The notes beneath the pieces are model-generated. The model was not told where the DNA came from. It saw only the letters and a program-made list of their open reading frames with translations, and searched no databases. The position numbers and the translations under genes are program-made. Shown here in pieces: positions 36,479 through 47,755 of a stretch of 64,000 nucleotides of DNA. Within the stretch, counting starts at the first letter, position 1, and each line of letters begins with the position of its first letter. Source of the stretch: Hibiscus mutabilis (taxonomy: Eukaryota; Streptophyta; Magnoliopsida; Malvales; Malvaceae); assembly GCA_019671005.1 (NCBI GenBank), contig CM033744.1, forward strand, positions 1,950,208-2,014,207. Direction: 5' to 3'.

Positions 36479-37521
36479 TGTTAGGTGTGAAAAAGTATTA
36501 TATTTTATATCATTTTTACTTATATTATTGTTTAGACTTAGGTCCATTTAGTTGCATTTGTAGTATTTCATGCATAAGTTCGTAGTACTTTTGTTTATTG
36601 GGCTTGGCCTTGCATTTAGTTGTTTTGTGGAGAAAATTCTGTTGTGCTTTCTTTTGTGCAGGTACGAATTGCCGAGCTGATTGTCGAGCGGTTGCCAGGA
36701 CAAGTAGGGAATGAATGTAGAATTTTTCAAGATTTATTCTTATCGCATAGGATAAAGTCTAGATTCAATTTATGAGCTGTTGACGATGAAGATGAGAATC
36801 TTGGCGCCATTAATCCTGATTTATCTCATCTTAAATGGAGTGATGCACAAATAAGGATAGAAATTAAAACTTGAATTATTTCCTTATCTTTAGATAAGGG
36901 ATTAATCTTGAATTATTTTCATACCTTTAGATAAGGAAATAAAACCTAAAGTATCTCCTCAAAAAGGAATAAATCGCATCTCTTTAAAGACTCGTTGATC
37001 TTTCCCTTCCTATAAAAAGGCTAATCGCAGATTCAAAGAAAGAGTCGATTTGGTAGAGTGAGATCGGATCTAGAGGGGATTTGTGCGCAGTCATTAACGT
37101 AGATTGGAGAAGTTCATCTTCTCCATTTCTTTTATCTTGTATCGTGCAATCCACCCATGGCTGGGATTTGTTCATTGTTGTTTCCTTTCAACCCAGTCAT
37201 GAACTAGATTAATTGACTTAGGTTATCGGGTTTATGGTGTGTAAAAGTCGAATAATTTGTTTTGGTTTTTAATTCAATAAATTCATTATTTATCCATTCT
37301 TGGTTCTTTATTTTCGATTCAAGGAAATTGAGAAAGAAACTTGATTGCATCCATTTATCTAGGCTTGGGAGAGCTAGATTCATGAAACGAGTGGATGAGA
37401 TTTCCATTTAAACAACCATTGCTGAAAACTAATTCGCCTTAGGAATAAGGATCGGATTTCAGCGGCTAAGAAGAGTGCAAGGATTGGTTTCCATTTAACC
37501 AAATTTTGTTGTTGCTGCTTC
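36479..37521 (+). mobile_element. LTR fragment related to the Athila-type LTR
   Basis: Starts TGTTAGGTGTGAAAAAGTATTA. 37330-37510 ('tgcatccatttatctaggct', 'gattcatgaaacgagtg', 'attcgccttaggaataagga') matches, on the opposite strand, 4390-4590 of the Athila LTR. It is interrupted at 37521 by a solo LTR, and some of it probably continues at 40288-40430. No coding part is seen. Confidence 0.6.
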
Positions 37522-38099
37522 TGTAACACCCCGAACCTGTCCCGGATCTGAAGCGCCACTTACGGGTCACCCAAAACCGACCCATCAATTTTTTATTATT
37601 TAAAACCACAAGTTAGAAGTTCTTGAACGGTCAATTTCCATAAAATCCACTTAGATAAAGAGATTAAAAGGGTTTACAAAATACTAGTTCCACGTAAAGT
37701 ACACCGTTTGACCAAAACAGAAAATCAAAATAAAAATACAGGCTCGATTGTGGTAAGGTCCTATGAATACAACCAGTCCAAACTAGACATCAAGTATTGT
37801 ACTCTGAGATTGGCTCGGTGCTGGGAAATCCTCCTCGATGTGCTCCTCCAAACGCAACTTGTCAACCTATGCATAGAAGAAACCATAATTCCGCACGCTG
37901 AGCTAACAAAGCTCAGTGGCACATTTCTACTCTACCGCAATTCATGAATATCATAAAACAAGCATGCATGATAATATAATTAAGAGTGCACAGAAAGGCT
38001 TCTCAATATCTAAAGATCGTCTTCTAGCCTATCCTGGCTAGAGCTTACAACTGTCTCAAGATACCACTAAAAGTAAGAAGACAACCAAGCCATCCTAGG

Positions 38100-38640
38100 C
38101 TTTACCGTACGCAAGGTCCCACCGACCATCGAATTATATTCCATACCCTTATCACGTAGCCCAAGGGTTATTTAGCCTATACCCGAGATCACAAAGCCCA
38201 TCGAGTTACATCTCATACCCTGATCACAAAGCCCAAGGGTAAATTAATCAACATTTATCATCCCCACAACTACTTAATTAACATATATTCCCTAATGGCC
38301 AAGAAGCCCTAATATTTTTCCCGTTCTCACACAGTCGTCGGGTTACCCGTGATCACATAGCCGTCGGGTAAGGATCATATTCGGATCACTATAGCCACAT
38401 ATACGTCCTAGACATACTTGGATCACATAAGCCACAAGTAGTCTTTTCCTAAGATCACACAGCTGAACAAGATACTCAAGATCACATAGCCCATCGAGTT
38501 ACTCGAACTCACACAGCCCCCGAGTTGTATTTCCATATCCTGATCATATAGCCCAAGGATATGTTTCAGACCGCATCCAGATCACATAGCCCATGGACAC
38601 GTCGGGTGTACTCGATCACATAGCCCAAAGTACCCATCCC
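38100..38640. repeat. Dispersed GATCACATAGCCC repeats
   Basis: 'gatcaca(t/a)agccc' recurs at least ten times (e.g. near 38189, 38224, 38352, 38491, 38581, 38616), each followed by variants of 'atcgagttac' or 'aagggta'. Spacing is irregular at 30-70 bp, so this is a decayed tandem array within the LTR. Confidence 0.75.
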
Positions 38641-39125
38641 CTTATTAAGTACCCTTGCATTGACTCTAGGACATCCAGATTCTTAACCAAGACTCATACG
38701 ATACGACATGCTCCCCCGAGCATCAATATATCTCACCAAGAGATAAAAGGCATCCAGACAACCATTACCAATGCCCCAAGACATGACTCGTTTGTTACAC
38801 TATTTAATATGTCTTTAGGATTCATTTACGCCTTTCTCGTTAGATTATCTCAATACTCACGGAAACCAGCCTACATGGGCGTTCCTTCAGCACACAGCAA
38901 GGACCCCAAGCTACCACGTAGCAATAACTGATCCACCACGAATCCCTATGGATTACCAATCCAAGCAACCTACCCAACTATTACCAAGCCATTAATCCAC
39001 ATACGGGTTACCAACCTCGATTTCTCAGTTTTAGAGTTGTTTTATACCTTTAGGGACCCACCGAACCCTTTACCACGAATTATAGAACCCCTGAACGCTA
39101 ACTCAACTTTCTTGGGCAGATTGCC

Positions 39126-39535
39126 CAACAAGTATCGATACTCCAATGTGAGTATCGATACTGCTCTCTGGGTATCGATACTCCACCATGAGTACCGATA
39201 CGCTAACTAGGTTTGAAAGAATTGGCACATGCCTCGTACCGTACGTTACGAGCCGTACCGGTACTCCACATCGGTACTGGGATCGCCCCGTATCTATCCT
39301 TACCCATACTGATACGCCTACCCTAGCGTACCAGTACGCGAAGCCTTTCCAAACAATGCACCAGTGTGTACCGATACGCCCCGAGCGTACCAATACTCTA
39401 AAGCGTTACTGGAATCCTTAATATGCAAGGGGTACCGATACGCTAGAAGACGAATTGGTACGCCCCTCATAATTCGTTTCCCTTATAACAAAGGTGTACC
39501 GATACGCTACAACTCTGTATTGGTATGCGAGCCTA
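39126..39535. repeat. Array of GTATCGATAC / GTACCGATACG palindromes
   Basis: About fourteen near-palindromic decamers (GTATCGATAC, GTACCGATAC, GTACCGGTAC, GTACCAGTAC and mixtures) lie in 410 bp, separated by 15-35 bp of unrelated sequence. The first three are perfect GTATCGATAC. They sit near the centre-right of the solo LTR. Confidence 0.85.
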
Positions 39536-40434
39536 GATTTCAAAATCTAGAGCTCGGGATTTCCATAATCCCTCCCTTAACCTCCATGGTTAAGTCCCAA
39601 ATCGATCCTACAAGTTATTTAGAGTATATTAGGTGATTTTCTATCCATTTTATTCCTTATCAACCTCCCATCTTTGATTTACCATTAATGGGGGTTTAAG
39701 CTTCTAAAACCTCAACTATACAACCCCAAAACTATAAACCACACAAAGCAACCATTTTAGGATGCTCATAAAGTGAAGGAGTCATAAATGTACTGATCTT
39801 TAACAAAGATTCACGAACTAAAGCAGCAACCAAGCTTTTTCTACCTCTTTTTCCCTTGCTCCAAGCTTCAAACCCAATTTCCACCAATGCTGGAGATACT
39901 TACCTCAAAAGATAGATCTTTGGGTGATGAGCAACTTCTCATCAAGCCCCAATCTGAGATTTTTACTCTAAAACAACAAACTTCCCTCTTTAGTCTTTGG
40001 GTTTTAGAAGGAAATTGGAAGAAGGAGAAGATAGAGAGATGAAAATAAGGGTGACTTCGTCCTCTTACAAAATGGCAGCCTCTCCTTAATGAGGCATCAG
40101 CCTTTACCCCCACTTGAGGGTGAATTACCCATATGTCCTCATACCAAAGTCCTTCCCACAACTCAAGACCCAACACTTAAGCCCAACAACACATGGAGGC
40201 CCATTGTGGCCCAACACCTCGGCCTGACGTGACGATCCAAGACTCGAGTCAACGCCTATTGTTGACTCGAAAATCTAGGTCATTACAACTTCACTTGAAG
40301 ACGAACGGTGAAGGGGTGAGAGACAACTGAGATGAGGGGGATTAGGGATTCTATGGGTTTGGTTTGAGGATCGGGTGAAGGGGAGTGAAATAGGTATTAC
40401 TCGATACCAAAACAGTGAGTTTTATTCTCTATTG

Positions 40435-40771
40435 TGGAGTTTGTAAAAGCAAACGCCACTACAATACTAATTATTTTGGCGTTCGACTTAAAAACTCTAC
40501 TAAAAGTACAAGTATTTGTGGCATTCCATAAAAAAGCCACTAGGTATAAGCCCTATTGTAAAAAAAAAGCCACTAAAAAGCGTTCTATAGCGGCGTTTTG
40601 CCTAAAAACGCCACTATAGGTACATGGATATTGTGGCGTGTTTCCATAAACGCCGTTATTTTTGTCATTTGTGGCGTTATATAACCAAATGTCGAGATAA
40701 GTTTAAAATTAGCGGGGTTTGCTTTTAAAACGCCGCTAAAAGTGCCGCTATATACCGAATTTGGTGTAGTG
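40435..40771. mobile_element. Terminal fragment of a CACTA transposon
   Basis: The right end reads ATTTGGTGTAGTG at 40759-40771, the complement of the CACTACACCAAAT terminus of plant CACTA elements. The preceding 300 bp are filled with subterminal repeats of 'aaaacgccgctaa', 'tagcggcgtttt' and 'tgtggcgt'. No transposase and no left terminus are present, so it is a truncated end. Confidence 0.75.
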
Positions 40772-40773
40772 TT

Positions 40774-40868
40774 TGATGGCAATTGAGAGTGGTCTTTTGG
40801 AAGAAGTTGATATTGAAAATGTTGTAAATGATTTTGCTCAAAACATGCAAAAAGAGCAGTACTTTTAA
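40774..40868 (+). pseudogene. Possible hAT transposase C-terminal scrap
   Basis: The plus frame reads LMAIESGLLEEVDIENVVNDFAQ and ends shortly after at a TAA. It resembles the C-terminal end of plant hAT/zinc-finger MYM-type transposases (a 'S.E..LLE.LD...LINDFA' pattern). It directly follows the CACTA end and is very short, so the assignment is tentative. Confidence 0.35.
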
Positions 40869-41344
40869 GTGAAAATATTAGATTTTTAGTTGTTTATATG
40901 TAAATTTTTGTTGTTCAAGAGAGTAATTAAACGATTTTTTTGTATTACAATATATTGGACTATAAATTAAGGACCCTATTTTAATAAATTGCACATGGCC
41001 CCATAAATCTTTGAACCGCCCTACTTATGGTAATTTCACAATCTTTGTTATATATAGGAAATGCTTAATCTTTTTTGTATTAATTCACCACTATATCTAT
41101 ATTTGAAGCTCATAATTACTCGTCCAAGAACTAGCTTAGGTTCTTATCCTCTGGTTGTTTTACTTTGATTAAGCTGTTAAACTATGGCACTGTCTCTTAT
41201 TCTCATGCAATTAACAACAGATAATTATGTTATTTGAACTCAAAAGATCATAAGATTGCACAAATTTTCATTCTAAATAAATAAAGTTGACATAAATCTT
41301 GAGATCACTCAATCTTGTTTTACCATGTGGTTTGCTGCTATGCT

Positions 41345-41476
41345 TGATCCCAGGACCTGTGGAAGTTGAACAAAGGCATAAGCACGTAGACAATGTAAAA
41401 AGGTGACTTTCCAGTTGCATTGTGAACGGTGCTACGTAGGCAGAAATCAGCCTGGAACAAAGCAAAATCCCACCTT
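41345..41476 (-). pseudogene. Ty3/gypsy integrase fragment
   Basis: The minus frame begins WDFALFQADFCLRSTVHNAT and continues GKSPFYIVYVLMP before a stop. It matches the end of the gypsy integrase core, where the pattern WD..LPQAEFA.N...H..TGKSPF..VYG is normal. Only about 40 codons remain. 40870-41340 around it shows no gene. Confidence 0.7.
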
Positions 41477-41523
41477 CTAGGCTTATCTCCACATAGGCTA
41501 CGGATGAGGCATTGTTTTATATT

Positions 41524-41857
41524 GGCTTAACTACAAAATAAGTGCCCAAACTATGTTTTTTTTTTGCAATAGGTGCTTAAAGTATTTTTTGGTTAAATAG
41601 GTGCCTAAAGTTTTATTTTTGGCTGAAATAGGTGCCTAAAATTTCAATTTTTTTTGAAATAGGTGTCAAAGTAGGTGCCTCGGTTGACTTTAAAAGAAGC
41701 CAAAAATAAAATTTTAGGCACATATTTCAGCCAAAAAATACTTTAGGCACCCATTTCAACCAAACATGAAACTTTAGGTACCTATTTTAGCCAAAAAATA
41801 CTTTAGGCACCTATTGCAAAAAAGATACAGTTTGGACACTTATTTTGTAGTTAAGCC
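41524..41857. mobile_element. Foldback MITE, 334 bp
   Basis: The ends GGCTTAACTACAAAATAAGTG and the complement CACTTATTTTGTAGTTAAGCC are identical over 21 bases. The arms carry repeated 'aataggtgcctaaagt' units in inverted orientation up to a small centre near 41685. The flanks are T-rich and the target duplication is ambiguous. No coding capacity. Confidence 0.85.
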
Positions 41858-42427
41858 TTTTTTTATATTTATATGTTGTGTATCCAAAATAAAATAATTA
41901 GATTTTGAGTTGATTTGATATTACTTTTGAAAAGTTCAGTGAAAATGTTGTGAGAAAGGGTTTTTAAAATGTTTGGTTTGAAATTTAAATATTTAATATT
42001 GTTGTCAAAATGTGTGTTTGAGACGATAAATTTGGACCCATCAGAGTTGAGACAACACGGACTTTTCTATGAACAAATTCAGAGATAACATTTCGTGAAA
42101 TAATACCAGACGTATTTGGAATATAAAAGCTCTCAACGGTTACAATATTGAATTGTAACAATGAATATTTGTCTATACTACATATAGACATTTTTCAATA
42201 CTAACACAAATAATATGATGTGAAATATAACACGAATAAAATATGAATGTTTAATGTATTAAAATTGGTAAATATATAGCATTTTAAAACATGAAAAAAA
42301 AAACCCTAGACACGAATAAAAGGAACTTAAGGAATCCTGGCTAATGCAAAGGATGAAAGGGATGCCATGTAACTCATCCCTTTCCAATGGAACCAATTCA
42401 TTCATATGTATGTATGTGTTTAAAGAA

Positions 42428-43142
42428 TCATTTCCACTTCTTGTATCCATGCTTGCCATGTTTGCCATGCTTCCCATGCTTAAATTTCCCATGTTTGAAT
42501 TTTCCATGCCCATGCCCATAGTAACCCCCATGTGTTGCATAAGCTCCATGTGCCGGGTAGTGAGGGTGAGCCCCATATGCACCACCTCCTGTTAATGGCA
42601 TGGTCAACCATAAAGTTTAGAATCCGGTTAATGTTGTATTCTTGATCATTGTTGTTTGTAATATGAACAGAAACCAAAGATTAATAATTCGAATGGAACA
42701 AATTGAATTAAGAAGGTCGTCCTCATAACAGATATTTACAATACTTAGTCCGAAATAGTTGACCAATAAATTGAATACCGGTGATTATACCAAAAATAAT
42801 TTGAATTTAAGATCATATGTTTGTGCTATAACATATATTACATCCATAGGAATGGAGCATACCCGGATAACCGGCTGGTGGATAAGCTGCCGGAATGTGT
42901 CCCATTAGTCCCGGATGAGGATATGCAGCAGGTGGATATCCGCCAGGAGGAGGATATCCACCAGCCATCGGTGGAGGATAGTTGCTAGGAGAAGAATATG
43001 TCATTGGTGGAGGATATACGGTAGGTGGATATCCGCCAGGAGGAAGATATCCTACCGGTGGATACCCGCTGGGAGGGGGATATCCTTGTACAGGGTAAGA
43101 ATAGGGTCCAGGTGAAGGATGATGCTTCTTTTTACCTCCCAT
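42428..43142 (-). CDS. Glycine-rich protein A3-like, GYPP/HGK-rich protein
   Basis: Two exons on the minus strand: 42863-43142 and 42588-42428, with a GT-AG intron between them, giving 146 aa. The start MGGKKKHHPSPG is the first ATG of the open frame. Residues 13-90 are repeats of GYPPxxGYPP type rich in Pro, Tyr and Gly. The C-terminal part is a Gly/His/Lys tract (GHGKFKHGKFKHGKHGKHGK) ending KKWK. This architecture matches plant glycine-rich protein A3-like proteins, which have no known enzymatic activity. There is no signal peptide or clear membrane span. Intron phase and codon use are coherent. The second exon is easy to miss because a longer shadow frame (42259-42585) covers it. Confidence 0.82.
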
Positions 43143-44871
43143 GTTTCTTCAAATCAGTGAGCTTGGGTAACTAATATGTGAGAGAATTAAAACAACAAAA
43201 CATTATCAGAAACAAATAATAAAAATAATACTATTCACGACTTAATGTGACAATTTTCATGAAAAAATAATTAAAATAGAATATGATATTTAATAATAAT
43301 AATAATTTTTTTATCTATGAGCCACATGCATATATTCTTTCCTCTTAATGGACTAAGTAAAAACTAAACTTGACGAGTTAAGTAGGGCCACAAGGACGGC
43401 AAAGTTCTCTCATCAAGAGTATTTAGTGTTGTTGTATTTCCAAGGTTCAGACCTAAGACCTTCATTAAACTGAAATAACATCCTCTCAATTAGTCTAAAC
43501 ACTTGTTGAACATCAATTTTATTCATATCATACATGATCAAACACATATACATGCAAATAACAGTGGCGGAGTCAGGATTTTCATAGAGTGAGGTACGAG
43601 GTACGTAAGATTCTCATGTCATTACAATAAGTATTGTTGACCCCGTATCTCAACAAATTAAGTGGGTCAAATTTAATATTTTTTATAAAAAATTCTATAT
43701 TAATCCCTTAAAAATCCACCCCAACAATTCAAGTAGGGTCAACTGCACCCTCTATTTCCATATTACCTCCGACCATGGCAAACAATCATGAACCTTCCAT
43801 TTTTAATGATGTTTAAGGGAAAACAATGGTATTTTAAAACAAAATCAAAACTTTTACGAAGAAAACAAGAGATTTCGAAATTATGAATGGAACCCTAAAA
43901 CCAAAAACACTAATAAAAACACGGAATACAAAAGATTATTACAGATCTCGTTTATTTGACCTTGTGGGGATGAGATTCTCTGGAACCGGAACTATTCTCC
44001 TTTTGGCTTTGAGAAAACAAACAAACAAAATGGTAGAAATGATTTCTTCACAAATATATGGTAGAGATTATATTATAGAGGGCGAGATCCTTACATTTCG
44101 TCCCTTTAATTAAGCTAGAGTTTTCTTTTGAGGTGATGTAATTAACTTACAATATCCCTATATATGTGGTTAAAAATCAATTTGTTTATATATGTGGTTG
44201 TGACACATTTTCCAAGTTCCTTGGGGGTCTTGTATTTGTCACTTTATTAATTTATGGGAAGTGTACACAATATGAAGATATTTGAAGGTAAGAATATGAT
44301 TATGAATTACCGAGAGAGAAAGTGTTACCTATAAACAAGTGAAACAATGTATCACAAGAAGTCCGAAAGCATGTCTAAAACAGACGAGTGCGTTTGTTTC
44401 ACATGAAAAAAAAAAATCAACGTTCTTTAAGTTTGTAAAATTTACGAGTTTTATATGTTTTTAAATAGTTAGATTAGTAAAAATCGATGTCTGGATTTAA
44501 CATTAGGTAATGAGAAGATTTTTACATGAAAAAATAGTGAATTTTCCTTAATTTAAAAGTTTTAATCTCATCCGTTAAAATCGGTTAATCTAACGACCCA
44601 AAAAACGTGTAAAATTAAACGAGTTTTACATTGTGTAACTGGATCACATCTCATTCAATCATTCTAATGTGTAAGATCCACTCGTACAATGTAAACTCGT
44701 TTAGTTTTACACTTATTTTGGATCACATCTCTTTTTTTCTTAAATATATTTCCTTATTTTTCAACTTTTAATCTCAATTACCACGTCCATCAATCTACAC
44801 TCATCCAATAGTCTAAAATCAATGTAAAACTAAATGAGTTTACATTGAGTAATTGGGTTTCATCTCATATT
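43143..44871. other. Upstream of GRP gene; no gene seen
   Basis: AT-rich. 43200-43340 would hold the minus-strand promoter, but I cannot fix a TATA box. The plus-strand open frame 43883-44113 shows no recognised domain. A short hairpin-forming inverted repeat of a 'gtgtaaaactaaacgagttt'-type sequence lies at 44609-44639 and 44685-44712, with a related copy at 44820-44850. Confidence 0.45.
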
Positions 44872-45612
44872 TAGGGGTGGGAACTGGGTGGGAATATCCG
44901 AAAACCTTGGGGATCCTATCCGATGGGATATGGAATAACCGAAATCTTCACCCATGAGGATGGGGACGGGAAAGTTTTATCACCGAAGCTTAAATGGGGA
45001 TGGGGACGGGGACAGGAAAGTTTTACCACCGAAGCTCAAATGAGGATGGAGACGGGGATTGCTATATCCAAACCGTGGGGATAACCGAACCGTAACCGTA
45101 TAAATAACCATGGAGATCTCAAAAAATATCCGCAAGAATTTTGATATTTTACTAGATTTTTAAAAAATATATATAGTTAATTATCTATATACTCATAATA
45201 TATATCTTAATAAAAAACCCTAACTATATTATTATCATTCAACTTTCTCTCCAACCTAGCCAAACTCAAGTTTCTCAACATGTTCCTATCTTAGCTTTTA
45301 GATATCAGTTAAAACTATGCTTAAGCAACACCCTTTCAATTTTTATCATCTTGTAACTGCTTCCAATAGAAGTATTCAAACTTTTATATTTTGAACTGAA
45401 TTCGTCATTTATTTTGATCAGTAAAATAATAATTTTGTTTTATTTTTTGGGATGATAATTTCCCGAAAACCACAGGGATCTGTGCGGGGAGGGTATGGGG
45501 ACAAAAAATCCCCGAAGTATTTAATCGAGATTCTCCAAAACCGTAACCACAAGTGTTAAGGACGGAATGAAAAATGAAAAATTGTCCCCGCCCCTCTCAA
45601 TTCCCACCCCTA
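44872..45612. mobile_element. Non-autonomous hAT element with perfect 8-bp TSD
   Basis: Starts TAGGGGTGGGAA and ends TTCCCACCCCTA, a 12-bp inverted terminus of hAT type. It is flanked by CTCATATT on both sides (44864-44871 and 45613-45620), a perfect 8-bp duplication as hAT transposases make. The 741-bp interior has GGGGA-rich ends and an AT-rich centre, and encodes no transposase. Confidence 0.9.
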
Positions 45613-45672
45613 CTCATATTCTAGAATCGGACCCTCTCAATTCCCACCCCTACTCATATTCTAGAACCGGAT
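45593..45672. repeat. 40-bp tandem duplication at the hAT right end
   Basis: The terminus and target copy 'cctctcaattcccacccc' + 'tactcatattctagaa' occurs twice in a row with two substitutions, so the right end of the hAT element and its flanking duplication were copied after insertion. Confidence 0.8.
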
Positions 45673-45977
45673 GATATTAAGTGATTAAACACACTTAAGA
45701 TCTCTAGAATATCATAACAACAATAATGTTAATAAAACTGAAACTCAATCAGCAGCGACAAAGAAGTTAATAGCGCCTTAAGGCATTCAACCAATTCCAA
45801 AATTCTTAATTTTATTATAGATACGGCAATTATTGTTTTAAATTTATTTTATCAAATTAATATTTAGATACAATGCTGTACTAATTTGCCAAATTAAACT
45901 ATAATGTTACCAATAGAAAAAAAAAACATAAGAAAATTCTTTCCAATACATTTAAAACTGTAAAATAAAATTTTTGT

Positions 45978-47755
45978 TAAAACTATATTAAAATTCCGTT
46001 TTTCAAAAAACTGAAATACAGAAAACAAAATACAAACTTAATCATAAAATAAAACATGACTTACATGCCCACTAATACATAGGTACCGTACTCCACGCGC
46101 AACGCCAAGGGAACTCTAAACTGATATCGGTCATAAATCTATAATCGAATTTCTTTAACCTGCAATGGTGAAACAAAGTGAGTTTGGGAAAGCTCAGAAA
46201 TACAAAGCTACCAAATGATGATGTAAACAAATGCTTGTAAGGTAAAACAGATACGTGGTATAGTATAAAACTATCACGGTGTTTCAGGTATCCGCAAGTT
46301 CCAATTACAGTTTATTTTAAATTCTTATCTATCCTCCAACTAAACTCCAATAGACAGTTTTCCAAGACCGCATCTATAAGGCATTTACCCAAGCTCATTG
46401 GGCGTAGGTGCTGACCTAAAGGGGTATATTGGGTCTAAAAGAATCGTCCTAACTGAAGCATAAAAGCCTGAATGCATAATGTATTACCCTAGCCGAAGCG
46501 TAGAAACCTGATACAGTAGTCATAAGGAATTACCCTAGCCGAAGCGTAGGAACCTGATACAGTAGTCATAAGGAATTACCCTAGCCGAAGCGTAGGAACC
46601 TAATACAGTAGTCATAAGGAATTACCCTAAGCGAAGCGTAGGAACCTGATACAGTAGTCATAAGGAATTACCCTAGCCGAAACGTAGGAACCTGATATAG
46701 TACAGGACAGGCAGAATTACCAGTCGGGTTAGGGCTGAACCTAGAACAGGCGGAATTACCAGCTTGATCAGAGCTGAACCTTAGGCACTTCATATAATAC
46801 CCAAGTACCCTAGATAAAACAGTCTAAGCAATGATAACAGTAATCACCAGTAAGCAGTCGTTGCCGTAAATATCAATAGATAATTACTTTCAGTGAAACA
46901 GTAACCAGAGAGAATATTTTTTAAAATTCGATATAGAGGTATATTTTAGACAGATGAAAGTCATTATTACGCAGAAATTCAGATATATCAGAATAGATTT
47001 AAGGAAGTCGGGTAGATTAGGATCAATTAAGATTCTGAATATATTTGGAGGGTTCTAGTAAATTCTGCTCATAAGGGTATTTTGATTATCTTAGCACTCA
47101 GAGCAATTTCTCAGTTTAATCAAGATAGAGTAAGTCGGTGATTTATTATGCTGAAGATTACTAACGGCATACCAGGCTTCCAAATCTATTCCATTAACCA
47201 CGTCTCATCAATGCATTACCTTTCAAGCATTCGAATAGGTACACAATTTATCCTAAAATGAGCATCGAATAATTGAATATGTATTTGTGCATTATTCTTT
47301 CATTATTGTAACATTATTAAGAATAGCTGATTTCCATAAGTCTGACTTCAAACCCATAGAGGCATTGCAGTCAATTGCGTTATATCAAAAAAAAATATTT
47401 TTAGAATTTCCCAAGCTTTCACACAACTTAAGTCGTATAGGTATTTAATAATTTATGTGCTCAATGGTATTTTAACGTCTTGACCCTTACGTTCCTTACA
47501 ACAACTTATTCATTTTGGATTCTCAAGAGTATATTAATCATTTCAATTAATCTAGTAATTTCATTTCCTGAGGTTATCCGCCATTTCAATCATTCTAATC
47601 AATTCATTCCTTACAGTTATTTAGATCATTTCAGGAATACGAATAAATTCCAGTTAATTTATCTTCAGGTATTTATCCAGTGTTCAAGAAAAATCTAAGT
47701 GGTTTGTTATCACACATATTTACATCTTGATTTATCTTTAGGTATTTATCCAGTG
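45978..47755. repeat. Tandem duplication, copy 1 (~1.78 kb)
   Basis: Starts gttaaaactatattaaaatt and contains 'cactccacgcgcaacgcc'-type, 'tgcaatggtgaaacaaagtg' and 'ttaagaatagctgatttcc' segments in the same order as copy 2. Holds five 46-bp minisatellite units at 46484-46706. Confidence 0.85.
46484..46706. repeat. 46-bp minisatellite, 5 units
   Basis: The unit is 'aattaccctagccgaagcgt' + 'aggaacctgatacagtagtcataagg'. Starts are at 46484, 46528, 46574, 46620 and 46666, and the last unit is partial. Confidence 0.9.

Larger units (their letters stand above)
37522..40287 (+). mobile_element. Solo LTR (2766 bp), Tekay/Del-like
   Basis: Starts TGTAACACCCCGAACC and ends GGTCATTACA, the typical form of Tekay/Del Ty3/gypsy LTRs. 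It is flanked by gcttc (37517-37521) and acttc (40288-40292), a 5-bp duplication with one difference, and no internal region or second LTR follows. It carries two unusual repeat arrays (38100-38640 and 39126-39535). Open frames in it are chance. Confidence 0.75.

Noticed and set aside
42259..42585. Methionine-rich 108-codon minus frame
   Set aside because: It is a shifted-frame reading of the His/Gly/Lys exon of the glycine-rich protein gene. The spliced frame gives the GHGK repeats expected for the family.
43883..44113. 76-codon plus frame
   Set aside because: No motif, no neighbouring exon, and composition like the surrounding AT-rich DNA.
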